Below, piece after piece: positions 1 to 7,179 of a stretch of DNA of 19,516 nucleotides. The notes below the pieces were generated by a model. That model ran no database searches and was not told where the DNA came from. It worked only from the letters and a program-made list of their open reading frames with translations. The stretch is taken from assembly GCA_964568985.1 (NCBI GenBank), contig CAZMSP010000028.1:1-19516 (forward strand), read 5' to 3'. A program made the position numbers and the translations under genes. Positions within the stretch are counted from its first letter, which is position 1. Each line of letters begins with the position of its first letter. Source of the stretch: CAZBWE01 sp964568985 (GTDB taxonomy: Bacteria; Planctomycetota; Phycisphaerae; Sedimentisphaerales; Anaerobacaceae).

Positions 1-323
1 CGGCGCTGTTTCTGTTTGCGAATCTTCTCGGCCTTTAATGCCGCAGGACTCTTAGGGCCCATTTTCTCCTGTTCGAGAAGCTCACACAATCGTTTTCGTG
101 CATAATACCGGTTCAGCCCCTGCGACCGTTCCCGCTGCATCTTGACTTCCAGGCCGCTCTGGATGTGTTTCAGATAAACGCAGCTGGCGGTTTTATTTAC
201 GTTTTGTCCGCCAGGTCCTGATGAACGAATATATTTTTCTTCTATGTCCGCTTCGCGCAGTCCCAGGGCCGACATTCTTGCCGCAAGTTCATCCTGCTTC
301 TTCCGCGTTACTCCAAAATTCAT
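1..323 (-). CDS. Peptide chain release factor-like (RF-1/GGQ domain) protein, C-terminus cut by window edge
   Basis: The reading frame is open from an ATG at 321-323 to the window edge, giving about 107 residues that begin MNFGVTRKKQDELAARMSAL. The segment YIRSSGPGGQNVNKTASCVY carries the GGQ tripeptide that class I release factors and ArfB/YaeJ-type hydrolases use to hydrolyse peptidyl-tRNA in the ribosome. It is followed by a basic stretch (RERSQGLNRYYARKRL). The N-terminus starts almost directly at the GGQ domain, without the codon-recognition domains of PrfA or PrfB, so this is a stand-alone RF-1-domain protein. Its likely role is ribosome rescue or a related release function. No clear Shine-Dalgarno sequence is seen. 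It lies 62 bp downstream of the small membrane protein gene on the same strand. The family is clear; the exact role is inferred. Confidence 0.85.
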   Translation of the reverse strand, partial: MNFGVTRKKQDELAARMSALGLREADIEEKYIRSSGPGGQNVNKTASCVYLKHIQSGLEVKMQRERSQGLNRYYARKRLCELLEQEKMGPKSPAALKAEKIRKQKQR

Positions 324-356
324 TGGCGTCAACTCTTTCTATTTATTTCTATTTAG

Positions 357-378
357 CCCCCACCTTGCACGGTGGGGG
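357..378. repeat. Perfect 8-bp GC-rich hairpin between two minus-strand genes
   Basis: CCCCCACC at 357-364 pairs perfectly with GGTGGGGG at 371-378 around a 6-nt loop. It sits between the 83-aa membrane protein and the release-factor gene. A T-rich tail (TTCTTTTCT) follows only on the plus strand, where no gene ends, so it is a poor terminator for the minus-strand genes. Similar C-rich/G-rich hairpins, flanked by GGGGGCTAAA- or GGGGGCTTA-like ends, occur near 16277-16297 and 18192-18211. It is better read as one copy of a dispersed palindromic repeat that may block 3' exonucleases. Confidence 0.6.
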
Positions 379-385
379 TTCTTTT

Positions 386-637
386 CTAAAGGCACTCAGC
401 AAGAATACAAAAACCTGTAAAGGAGATTACCCACAGAAGATAATCAGCGAGTCGGAGATTCCTTTTGAAGAGACCATACAGCAGCCTCACTATGACGATT
501 ACATAGAAGATTGTTTTGTAGAAACCCTTGATGGCGCCTGCACGGCACATACACGGAGTGGACAGGAAATAGCCAACGATAAAGAAAACGATAACGCCAA
601 CAACTGCCCATTTCTGGATAGCAGGGCGATCTTTCAC
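386..637 (-). CDS. Small hypothetical membrane protein
   Basis: This 83-residue protein starts at a GTG (635-637). A strong ribosome binding site, AAGGAG at 643-648, lies 5 nt upstream, which is the main reason to accept so short a gene. The sequence is hydrophobic, with likely membrane segments at about residues 10-25 (VVGVIVFFIVGYFL), 41-57 (TIFYVIVIVRLLYGLF) and 66-81 (YLLWVISFTGFCIL), and basic loops between them. I recognise no family. It lies 73 bp downstream of proA and 62 bp upstream of the release-factor-like gene on the same strand, so it could be co-transcribed with either. The function is unknown. Confidence 0.6.
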   Translation of the reverse strand: MKDRPAIQKWAVVGVIVFFIVGYFLSTPCMCRAGAIKGFYKTIFYVIVIVRLLYGLFKRNLRLADYLLWVISFTGFCILAECL

Positions 638-710
638 ACTTTCTCCTTTTAACTCATCTACTCATTTACGCATCGATATACGCTCCATCCTCAACGCTAC
701 CCGCTATACG

Positions 711-2042
711 CTAACTTCTCTTTCTGAGGTCGATTCTTTTATGTATAAACTTCTTCCCATCCGGCCCCACATAATCCGCTACGATTTGGCCGGTGCCGAG
801 CAGCTGCCATTTATAAATCAACAGGCCCTCAAGACCAACCGGCCCGCGAGCGTGGATTTTATTGGTGCTGATACCAACCTCAGCACCAAGGCCGTATCGG
901 TAGCCGTCGCTAAACCGCGTGCTGCAGTTCCAGAACACGTTCGCAGAATCAACCAGAGCCATAAACTTATAAACCGATTCTCTATTGTCAGACACAATCG
1001 CATCCGTATGGCCGGAGCCGTATCTATTTATATGCTCAATCGCCTCATCGAGCGTCTCAACGACCTTTATCGAGATAATCAAATCCAGGTATTCGGTTGA
1101 CCAGTCCTGTTCCGTAGCCGGCTTTATATCTATTATTGCCGCCGTTTTCTCACAGCCGCGAATCTCCACACCCTTTTCTTGTAGAGCGGATTTGACCTTT
1201 GGCAGAAACTCTTTTGCAATTGCGTTATGCACGAGCAGCGTCTCAGCAGCATTGCAGACAGCGACATATTGGCACTTGGAATCGACCGCGATATTTACAG
1301 CCATATCCAAATCGGCACCACTATCAATATAGACATGGCAGATACCTTCAGCGTGTCCGAGCACGGGTATATTGGTATTGTTCATAATGTAGCGGACGAA
1401 CTCGTTCGAGCCGCGGGGTATAATCAGGTCGATATATTCATCGAGAGCCAGCATCTCAGCGACATCCTGCCGGGTCTCTAATAGCTGGAGCCATCCCTTA
1501 GGCAGCCCTGCCTTTCTTGCCTCGGCGTAGTCTTTTGACGAAGCCGGGTCACTCGCTTCGCTGATAACTTTGGATAGAATCCTGTTTGTATTGGCTGCTT
1601 CGCTTCCGCCTTTTAGAAGGACTGCATTTCCGCTTTTCAGGCACAGTGTTGATATTTGCACAAGTGCGTCAGGCCGGGATTCGAATATAACGCCGATAAC
1701 GCCGATTGGGCAGCTGATTTTATAGAGTTTCAGCCCTTTATCAAGCTCGGTAGCCAAGAGGGTCCTGCCGACGGGGTCATCGAGCTTAATTAAGCTCTCG
1801 ATACCGGCAACAACGTCAGCGATTTTATTTTCATCGAATTTCAGCCGTTTCAATAGTGGCGCGGACAGATTGTTCTTTTGTGCCTCGGCGAGGTCCTGCT
1901 TATTAGCTGAGATAATATCGTCACTATTTTGCTTCAGTGCCCTTGCAATCTCAGCCAGTGCGTTATTTTTCACATCTGTCTTGACCGCCGCCAATTGAAT
2001 TGAAGCGGCCTTTGCTATTCGTGCTGTTTCTGCAATATCCAT
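711..2042 (-). CDS. proA: Gamma-glutamyl phosphate reductase (glutamate-5-semialdehyde dehydrogenase)
   Basis: ProA reduces L-glutamyl 5-phosphate with NADPH to glutamate 5-semialdehyde, the second step of proline synthesis in the cytoplasm. The 443-residue protein has the usual family layout: an ALDH-like cofactor region with FESRPDALVQISTLCLKSGN (about 120-139) and LLKGGSEA, the catalytic cysteine C263 in VAVCNAAETLLV, and the conserved C-terminal block STRFSDGYRYGLGAEVGIS followed by HARGPVGLEGLL. The C-terminal tail after YKWQLLGTGQ is somewhat longer than in many homologues. The ATG at 2040-2042 has only a weak upstream GGGATTG. Its partner proB is nearby at 3041 but on the other strand, with a tRNA and a membrane protein between them, so the two are not an operon here. 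Confidence 0.97.
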   Translation of the reverse strand: MDIAETARIAKAASIQLAAVKTDVKNNALAEIARALKQNSDDIISANKQDLAEAQKNNLSAPLLKRLKFDENKIADVVAGIESLIKLDDPVGRTLLATELDKGLKLYKISCPIGVIGVIFESRPDALVQISTLCLKSGNAVLLKGGSEAANTNRILSKVISEASDPASSKDYAEARKAGLPKGWLQLLETRQDVAEMLALDEYIDLIIPRGSNEFVRYIMNNTNIPVLGHAEGICHVYIDSGADLDMAVNIAVDSKCQYVAVCNAAETLLVHNAIAKEFLPKVKSALQEKGVEIRGCEKTAAIIDIKPATEQDWSTEYLDLIISIKVVETLDEAIEHINRYGSGHTDAIVSDNRESVYKFMALVDSANVFWNCSTRFSDGYRYGLGAEVGISTNKIHARGPVGLEGLLIYKWQLLGTGQIVADYVGPDGKKFIHKRIDLRKRS

Positions 2043-2062
2043 ATTTCAATCCCAATTGATTA

Positions 2063-2091
2063 TTGACCGTTGACGATTTACAATTTATAAT
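2063..2091 (+). promoter_or_regulatory. Sigma70-type promoter for tRNA-Gly
   Basis: TTGACC at 2063-2068 and a perfect TATAAT at 2086-2091 are separated by 17 nt. Transcription would start near 2098, about 59 nt before the mature tRNA-Gly. The surrounding AT-rich stretch (2055-2150) contains recurring motifs such as ATTGAC and GTTGACG, so part of the match may come from a low-complexity repeat. Confidence 0.6.
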
Positions 2092-2156
2092 TACGATTAT
2101 AGTTCCGAAACAAATAATAATAAAAAATGATAAATAGTAAACAGTAAATTATCCGT

Positions 2157-2227
2157 GCGGGTGTAGCTTAGCGGCAAAGCCCCAGCCTTCCAAGCTGGTT
2201 ACGCGGGTTCGATTCCCGCCACCCGCT
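2157..2227 (+). tRNA. tRNA-Gly (anticodon TCC)
   Basis: A full cloverleaf can be drawn. The acceptor stem GCGGGTG (2157-2163) pairs with CACCCGC (2220-2226), the D-arm is GCTT...AAGC, and the anticodon stem CCAGC/GCTGG encloses the loop CTTCCAA with anticodon TCC at 2189-2191. The T-arm is GCGGG TTCGATT CCCGC and the discriminator base is T2227. The 3' CCA is not encoded; TTTAAT follows. The tRNA reads GGA and probably other glycine codons through wobble. It sits between the divergent proA gene and a plus-strand membrane protein. Confidence 0.97.
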
Positions 2228-2280
2228 TTAATCATGTCTTTGCAAACAGGCCGTTAGATTATAAAACAATAAGATAAACG

Positions 2281-2308
2281 TTGAAAGATATCCCGGCAAT
2301 GCTATGAT
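2281..2308 (+). promoter_or_regulatory. Putative sigma70-type promoter for the 2372 membrane protein
   Basis: TTGAAA at 2281-2286 and TATGAT at 2303-2308 are 16 nt apart. The start point would be near 2315, leaving a leader of about 57 nt before the ATG at 2372. There is no protein-coding competition in this stretch between the tRNA and the gene. Confidence 0.5.
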
Positions 2309-2371
2309 AATGCAAAGTTGAGTTTTAATGAGTCAGAAATATTTTGTGGTCAATAGTTGGGTCCAAGAAAG

Positions 2372-2950
2372 ATGAATTTTCGTTTTCCGCGTAAGATAAT
2401 AGAGCCATTACTGGCTGTAGTCTGTCCTACTGTTGCGTGCGTCCTTATAGGCCTGCTGTCATACGGAACCAATGTTTTTTCTCCAAAGACACTGCCATTT
2501 CAATTTGTTGTGATGGGGCTGGTTGTCAGCGTCCTTGTGCTGGCTGCACAGAAACTACCGCTGGCTCAGTTTGTTGGGGCTGCTATTGTTGTTGTTATTG
2601 CCATCATTCTAAGTACCGGCTCTTTCTCGCTGCGACTGGCTCCTCGTGTGATTGTTCCTGTGGCCGCTATGGCCGGGGCGGCTTTTCTGAATGTCAAGAT
2701 TATAAGCAAGACCCGGCTGGCTAAAGTGCTTGGCCGATTCGTCACATGGAGTATCGTTTTCATCCTGGCGTACCTATTGGCTGGAGTGGTGCTGCTGGCT
2801 ATCTTTCGTCCTACAGAAGTAATGAACTTTCTTTTCATTTATGGTCAATACTCCGTGCTCATCGGCGTCGGCCTGGGAATTGGATTCGGAGCAAAACAGT
2901 GGCTGATGCGTAAGCTGACTAAAGACTCAAGGCCAAAGACTCAAGACTAA
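2372..2950 (+). CDS. Hypothetical multi-pass membrane protein
   Basis: The protein is 192 residues from the ATG at 2372 (MNFRFPRKIIEPLL), which has an AAGAAAG-like ribosome binding site just upstream. An in-frame TTG at 2357 is possible but lacks support. Roughly five to six hydrophobic segments are visible, including PLLAVVCPTVACVLIGLL, FQFVVMGLVVSVLVLAA, FVGAAIVVVIAIILSTGSF, a segment near VIVPVAAMAGAAFLNV, WSIVFILAYLLAGVVLLAIF and YSVLIGVGLGIGFGA. Short basic tails lie at both ends (RKLTKDSRPK at the C-terminus). I recognise no catalytic motif or family. It lies between tRNA-Gly and proB and ends 90 bp before proB. Confidence 0.7.
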   Translation: MNFRFPRKIIEPLLAVVCPTVACVLIGLLSYGTNVFSPKTLPFQFVVMGLVVSVLVLAAQKLPLAQFVGAAIVVVIAIILSTGSFSLRLAPRVIVPVAAMAGAAFLNVKIISKTRLAKVLGRFVTWSIVFILAYLLAGVVLLAIFRPTEVMNFLFIYGQYSVLIGVGLGIGFGAKQWLMRKLTKDSRPKTQD

Positions 2951-3003
2951 TTTAAGGCACAGATTTCACAGATGGTACAGAGTGGATAAATAATCAATTA
3001 CTA

Positions 3004-3032
3004 TTGAAGAATCTCCAGCAATATCTTAATAT
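3004..3032 (+). promoter_or_regulatory. Putative promoter giving a leaderless proB mRNA
   Basis: TTGAAG at 3004-3009 and TAATAT at 3027-3032 are separated by 17 nt. The -10 box ends only 8 nt before the proB ATG at 3041, so transcription would begin at or 1-2 nt before the start codon. This agrees with the lack of any Shine-Dalgarno sequence upstream of proB. Confidence 0.45.
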
Positions 3033-3040
3033 TTGTTTGT

Positions 3041-4147
3041 ATGCGAAATTTTGAGAATGCAAAGCGAATAGTAGTAAAGATAGGGACGAATATCCTGACG
3101 AAAGATAGCGGCGTTGATACCGCCTACGTCGGCAGAATCGCCCGGCAGATTGCAGAACTACTAAAGGCCGGCAGGCAGGTAGTTATCATAACGTCCGGCG
3201 CTATCGGTATGGGGAGAGGTCAGTTATCAGGTTATCAGGGTATCAGGCCATCAGATATAAAGATGCGTCAGGCGTGTGCTGCAATCGGCCAGCCACTCTT
3301 GATGGCTGAATACAGAAGGGCATTTGGCCGTTACAACATCACCGTTGCGCAGGTACTATTGACCGCAGAGGTCCTCAACAACAGAAAGACATATCTTAAC
3401 CTTCGCAATTCCATCGAGACACTCTTGAAACTGGGTGTTGTGCCAGTCCTAAATGAAAATGACAGCATCAGCACGGAGGAAATCGGCACTGCGTTCGGAG
3501 ATAACGATAAATTGAGCGCCCTTGTTGCGAGCAAAATCGATGCAGATTTGCTTATCATGCTTAGTGACATTGACGCACTTTACGACAAGAACCCGCGAAA
3601 ATACAGCGATGCCAGGGTGATACCTACGGTATTCGAGATAACCGAGACAATAATCAAGGCAGCGGGGGGTAGAGGCAGCGAATACAGCACCGGCGGGATG
3701 AAAACCAAAATCGAGGCTGCGAAAATTACCTCCAACGTCGGCTGTCGAATGGTCCTGGCGAACGGGAGATTGAGAAACGTTATCGGCAAAATCATCGCCG
3801 GCGAAGAAATCGGTACGCTCTTTATGCCCAGACGAAAACTAAGTAATCGGGCAAGGTGGATTCTAAACAGCTCACCTGCAGGGACAATACGCATCGATGA
3901 AGGTGCGATGAAAGCAATTAAAAATCGCAAGAGCTTATTGCCAAGCGGTGTAACCTCTGTCGAAGGGTCGTTCGAGGCCGGCTCGGTCGTTATGCTGAAC
4001 GAAAACGCCAAGGCGGTGACAAATCTAAGCAGCACCCAGCTAAAGGCCCTTGCCGGCAAACACAGTTCCGAGATTCGCAAAATCCTCGGGCCAAAACACC
4101 GCGATGTCGTCGCAATTCCGGAAGACATAGTCTTTATAGACTATTAG
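3041..4147 (+). CDS. proB: Glutamate 5-kinase with C-terminal PUA domain
   Basis: ProB phosphorylates L-glutamate at the gamma carboxyl with ATP, the first and usually feedback-controlled step of proline synthesis. The 368-residue protein has an amino-acid-kinase domain (about 8-260) with VVKIGTNIL, IITSGAIGMGRG, QACAAIGQPLLMAEY, VPVLNENDSIST, FGDNDKLSALVA and STGGMKTKIEAAK. A PUA domain follows (about 275-360) with RIDEGAMKAI and LPSGVTSVEGSFEAGSVV. The length fits the long E. coli-type ProB. No Shine-Dalgarno sequence precedes the ATG, and a promoter just upstream suggests a leaderless mRNA. Residues about 61-72 (GQLSGYQGIRPS), near the glutamate-binding loop, are encoded by four tandem 8-nt repeats. 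Its partner proA lies nearby on the opposite strand. Confidence 0.96.
   Translation: MRNFENAKRIVVKIGTNILTKDSGVDTAYVGRIARQIAELLKAGRQVVIITSGAIGMGRGQLSGYQGIRPSDIKMRQACAAIGQPLLMAEYRRAFGRYNITVAQVLLTAEVLNNRKTYLNLRNSIETLLKLGVVPVLNENDSISTEEIGTAFGDNDKLSALVASKIDADLLIMLSDIDALYDKNPRKYSDARVIPTVFEITETIIKAAGGRGSEYSTGGMKTKIEAAKITSNVGCRMVLANGRLRNVIGKIIAGEEIGTLFMPRRKLSNRARWILNSSPAGTIRIDEGAMKAIKNRKSLLPSGVTSVEGSFEAGSVVMLNENAKAVTNLSSTQLKALAGKHSSEIRKILGPKHRDVVAIPEDIVFIDY
3223..3254 (+). repeat. Four tandem 8-nt units inside proB
   Basis: The units are GTTATCAG, GTTATCAG, GGTATCAG and GCCATCAG, end to end. They encode the LSGYQGIRPS part of ProB, between the conserved ITSGAIG and RQACAAIGQ blocks. The run is 32 bp long and stays in frame overall. 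Similar TATCAG/ATCAGG words recur in the gene-free stretch near 7030-7065. Confidence 0.7.
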
Positions 4148-4216
4148 TGGCTAACCTCAGAGCACGGGAAAAGCAGCTGGGGTGAGTATATATATAACAG
4201 GAGGTGAGGTTAAGTT

Positions 4217-5086
4217 GTGATAAGATTTAAGTGCATATATTGCGGACAGAGGATACTGGCCCCCGATGATGGGCCCAGCAAGAAAGGCAAATGCCCGCAT
4301 TGCCAACATATGCTGGTTGTCCCAAAAACAACCAAAGGCAGACCAGCCGTCAGCTCGGATAAAGAACCGATGCCCGACCGGCCCAAGCTGCGTATCTCGG
4401 AAGGGGATAAAGACTTGCGTTTTGGGTCTGTTTCCGGGTTTGGTGGTCAGGAAGATGCGGCGATAGAGCTCTATAAAGAAAGTTTCGGTTTTCTTATTCC
4501 CACGTACGATAAGCTATCGCTGTTTTTGGTGACTGTAGCGTTGATATCGCTATTTGTGATAAATACCGAGCTGCGAGATTTGATGCGAGACTGGATTCGC
4601 AGGTTTGGTACTGACTGGGATAACGTGCAAGCATTGGTCGGTACGTTTATCTTTATATGCATTATTGTTTTTCTTCATATGCTCTTAACATTAGGCAAAG
4701 AAACCGACTTAAAAAAGGGATTTATGCTGGCCTTTGCCATGTTGGCCAATATTGCCGGCGGCTTCTTCGCAGGAGTGTATGTTATAATAAATACCGCCGA
4801 GTTCACCTGGCTGCTTATTTTTCCGGTGTGGAACATAATCAACAGCATTCTGCTGGTGCTGATGGTGCAGTACAAGTTTATCGACGAAGAGTGTATAAGC
4901 GACCGCAGGGCCACGTTCGTTCAGGTTATTCTCGGCCTGTTAGCAGTCTGTGTCATTCTCGTTCTTTGCAACTATGTCTTTAAATTATATTGGGCCATCA
5001 CTTTCTCGATATGTATTGTCTATATGACCAGTTTCGACAGGGCCCTGCAAAACGTCTTTCCCGGCCTGACGGACAGAGTGGATTAA
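4217..5086 (+). CDS. Membrane protein with N-terminal zinc ribbon
   Basis: The 289-residue protein opens with FKCIYCGQRILAPD and continues to KCPHCQHMLVVPK. The two CxxC pairs (C6/C9 and C26/C29) form a four-cysteine zinc ribbon of the kind often found at the start of planctomycete membrane proteins. A charged linker (about 36-90) follows, and then about six hydrophobic segments from residue 95 on, among them LFLVTVALISLFVI, ALVGTFIFICIIVFLHMLL and VILGLLAVCVILVLCNYVF. The start is a GTG at 4217, supported by the strong AGGAGGTGAGG at 4199-4209. It lies 69 bp after proB and is probably co-transcribed with it. The product is unknown; the ribbon may bind nucleic acid or protein, but nothing in the sequence settles this. 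Confidence 0.8.
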   Translation: MIRFKCIYCGQRILAPDDGPSKKGKCPHCQHMLVVPKTTKGRPAVSSDKEPMPDRPKLRISEGDKDLRFGSVSGFGGQEDAAIELYKESFGFLIPTYDKLSLFLVTVALISLFVINTELRDLMRDWIRRFGTDWDNVQALVGTFIFICIIVFLHMLLTLGKETDLKKGFMLAFAMLANIAGGFFAGVYVIINTAEFTWLLIFPVWNIINSILLVLMVQYKFIDEECISDRRATFVQVILGLLAVCVILVLCNYVFKLYWAITFSICIVYMTSFDRALQNVFPGLTDRVD

Positions 5087-5093
5087 GTCAGTT

Positions 5094-5130
5094 AAATAAA
5101 AAGCAGCACGGCGTGAAATGGCCGTGCTGC
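5094..5130 (-). terminator. Intrinsic terminator of the DUF11 lipoprotein gene
   Basis: On the minus strand a perfect 10-bp stem, GCAGCACGGC (5130-5121) with GCCGTGCTGC (5112-5103), encloses an 8-nt loop and runs straight into TTTTTATTT (5102-5094). It lies 18 bp past the stop codon of the DUF11 gene. The same stem read on the plus strand ends the zinc-ribbon gene 16 bp after its stop, but its tail there is less T-rich, so termination is probably stronger for the minus-strand gene. Confidence 0.9.
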
Positions 5131-5148
5131 CATTGCTTCTGTAAAGAG

Positions 5149-6774
5149 TTATTCGTACAGGTTCGTACTTTCAGTTTCCTCAACAGGACGCTCAAACTCG
5201 CCGGTATGCATAGAAACCCTGAAGCGAACATCACCAGGATAGAGAGCTCTGACAACAATCCTCCAGACTGCCTTGGCTTTGGGGGCGAGACTTCGCAATG
5301 GAGCAAAAGTTACTGTGTTGCCTATTACAGTGCCGGAAGTTGCGCCACTTGAAGAAGTGTATTCTTGTGTGTCTTCCCAGGTACCTCTAATAACGATGTT
5401 TGTTCCCGGCATAGAACCCTGATTGGTTGCGGTAACGACGTATGTGGTTGTATCGCCTACCTCAACCGGGTCCTCAATGTCAATAACCTCAAGCAGCACT
5501 GCAGGGATTCCGACGACTGAGGTGGTTATCGAAGCAGTTTTAGCATCAGCACAGTAAGCGTTAGTGGTGGCAGTGTTTGTATAGTCACCAATTTTCACAG
5601 GAGTATAAGAGACACTAAGCTTTTTTGAAGAGCGGGCTGCAAGGTCGCCCAATTCCCAGACGACATTGGATTCGATGATCTTGCCACCTGAGGAGATTCT
5701 AACCCTGGTTACTCCTGCAGGAATAATGTCTTCTACAATAGTATTCTTTGCCACACCGTTGCCTATATTGGTGACTGTAATATCATAAGTCAGTGTTCGG
5801 TCGAGGTACTGCTGTCTGCGACCAGTCTTTGTAATCTTTAGTATTGGTTTACGGGCAATCGTAATTGCAGTTGCCTCGGCTGTAGTACCCAAGGCTGAAG
5901 TGGCCACTGCCCTATTAACGTACTTACCGGCTTCTGAAGCCTGCAGCTGCGTAGAGAATTGTCGCGATTGCCCCGGCTTAAGATTGCCGGCGTCAAATAC
6001 GACTTTGTCATTGCCTTCAGCAGTTCTTAATCCCGAGGGAAGTCGGTCGATAATTTTGACATTTTGTGCGGTTCCGGTTCCAGAATTGGTCACAACGAAT
6101 TCTACAGGAATGGGGTCGCATACAAGAACTTCAGCAGGTGCGGTCTTTGTCAGGTCCAACTTGGCCTCGACGACGTTCGTATATGCGCAAACCGGAATGA
6201 CATAGCTAACAGTTGCACAGTTCTGAAGGCAACCGGTTTTTGTAGCTGTGCCAACAACCTTAATATCTATACTATCTTTCGGGTTGAGACTGCCTACAGT
6301 CCATACAAGCTTATTTCCGATTTTCTCCGCTTGCGGATTGGCAACTTCAAAATTGAAATTGTCAGCGAGATAGTCTGTGACAACAACATCGGAGACCGTT
6401 ATATCTGCAAGATTTGTGACTTTGATGTTGTAAAAAAGTGGAACATTAAGGTGAACTTCCCTGGGCATAGTCTTCTGAAGACGAACGACATTCTGTACGG
6501 GGAAATCCCTCTCGGTAGAACACGGTCCGCACCCGCTTGCTTTGGCTGGTTTTTTCTTAGCTGCAGCGCGTTCCTTAACGCGTGCAGGAGCCGGCCTATG
6601 TTCCGCTGTCCAGGTCTGGCAGTCTTTGGACCAAACAAAATCGTCCATTAACTCCGGCGGTACCGGCCCTGTACCTTTCCACTTGTGGTAAGTTTTGCAA
6701 CTGTAACAGCCTGATAAGAGCAAAGCCGTACCAAGTAAGACGAGGAACAATAGAAATGTTGAGATCCTTCTCAC
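5149..6774 (-). CDS. Cysteine-rich DUF11-repeat lipoprotein
   Basis: This 541-residue envelope protein has a signal peptide with a lipobox (LLLSGC, lipidated Cys at 23) and a second Cys at 26. A Lys/Ala/Pro-rich linker follows (about 60-80) with a CGPC-type pair near 82-85. Then come four DUF11-type beta-sandwich repeats at about 92-205, 206-310, 311-420 and 425-530. Each repeat shows the typical pattern: YxIxVTNxG, VxVxDxLP, a W/V-x-GxLxPG block and a YxNxAxAxS strand. DUF11 repeats occur in surface and periplasmic proteins such as chlamydial OmcB. The GTG start at 6774 has a strong AAAGGAGG site 6 nt upstream. The gene stands alone, with its own promoter (6875-6902) and terminator (5094-5130). 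A structural envelope role is inferred, not shown. Confidence 0.88.
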   Translation of the reverse strand: MRRISTFLLFLVLLGTALLLSGCYSCKTYHKWKGTGPVPPELMDDFVWSKDCQTWTAEHRPAPARVKERAAAKKKPAKASGCGPCSTERDFPVQNVVRLQKTMPREVHLNVPLFYNIKVTNLADITVSDVVVTDYLADNFNFEVANPQAEKIGNKLVWTVGSLNPKDSIDIKVVGTATKTGCLQNCATVSYVIPVCAYTNVVEAKLDLTKTAPAEVLVCDPIPVEFVVTNSGTGTAQNVKIIDRLPSGLRTAEGNDKVVFDAGNLKPGQSRQFSTQLQASEAGKYVNRAVATSALGTTAEATAITIARKPILKITKTGRRQQYLDRTLTYDITVTNIGNGVAKNTIVEDIIPAGVTRVRISSGGKIIESNVVWELGDLAARSSKKLSVSYTPVKIGDYTNTATTNAYCADAKTASITTSVVGIPAVLLEVIDIEDPVEVGDTTTYVVTATNQGSMPGTNIVIRGTWEDTQEYTSSSGATSGTVIGNTVTFAPLRSLAPKAKAVWRIVVRALYPGDVRFRVSMHTGEFERPVEETESTNLYE

Positions 6775-6874
6775 AATGAGCCTCCTTTCCTTAATTTGAC
6801 GGTTTCACACCTTTCCTTATGCAGAAAGAATTGCATTAAGAGATTTCGGTGCCTTCCTTCTTATTAGTTGCGAT

Positions 6875-6902
6875 ACTATAGATAATGATTGTAAGAAGTC
6901 AA
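6875..6902 (-). promoter_or_regulatory. Sigma70-type promoter of the DUF11 lipoprotein gene
   Basis: On the minus strand TTGACT (6902-6897) and TATAGT (6880-6875) are spaced by 16 nt. The start point would fall near 6868, giving a leader of about 95 nt. That leader contains a small imperfect hairpin (6840-6816) and the AAAGGAGG ribosome binding site. Confidence 0.7.
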
Positions 6903-7106
6903 GTAAAAAAGGGCCTTTTTTTATAAAAATGCTGGGATTTTATTGTGCTCATATCTATATAAATAAAAGCAATTTATGTTTGGATAACACGTATTTAGCC
7001 AGATAGCATCGATATGAAGAAGGGGATGGAGTTATCAAGTGACCAGGCAGCAGGACATCAGGTAATTAGTTGATTGGTTAATCAGCGAATCCCAATAAAA
7101 AAGATT

Positions 7107-7125
7107 CCCTTCGACAAACTCAGGG
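7107..7125. repeat. Short hairpin repeat CCCTTCGACAAACTCAGGG
   Basis: CCCT and AGGG arms enclose TCGACAAACTC, with further TCGA/TC pairing possible. It sits in gene-free DNA. Words close to this one are common dispersed repeats in many environmental bacterial genomes; that is from memory and cannot be checked here. Confidence 0.5.
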
Positions 7126-7179
7126 CATTCGGGACGAGTTAGTTAATTGGTGAGTTGGTGAGTGAATGCTGGATACTTC

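Noticed and set aside
221..652. Plus-strand open frame of 143 codons
   Set aside because: It lies antisense to the release-factor-like gene and the 83-aa membrane protein, crosses the 357-378 hairpin and has no ribosome binding site.
2043..2156. Strong promoter for proA on the minus strand
   Set aside because: A TATAAT is present on that strand but no acceptable -35 at 16-18 nt; the sequence is AT-rich and low in complexity, so I do not call it.
3580..4128. Minus-strand open frame of 182 codons inside proB
   Set aside because: It is a shadow of proB, which is conserved throughout, including the PUA domain.
6064..6651. Plus-strand open frame of 195 codons
   Set aside because: It is antisense to the DUF11 repeats, whose protein pattern is clear on the minus strand.
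7030..7170. CRISPR array or integration site next to tRNA-Leu
   Set aside because: The short repeats are degenerate and irregularly spaced, with no fixed repeat-spacer pattern, and there is no integrase or duplicated tRNA 3' end in the window.
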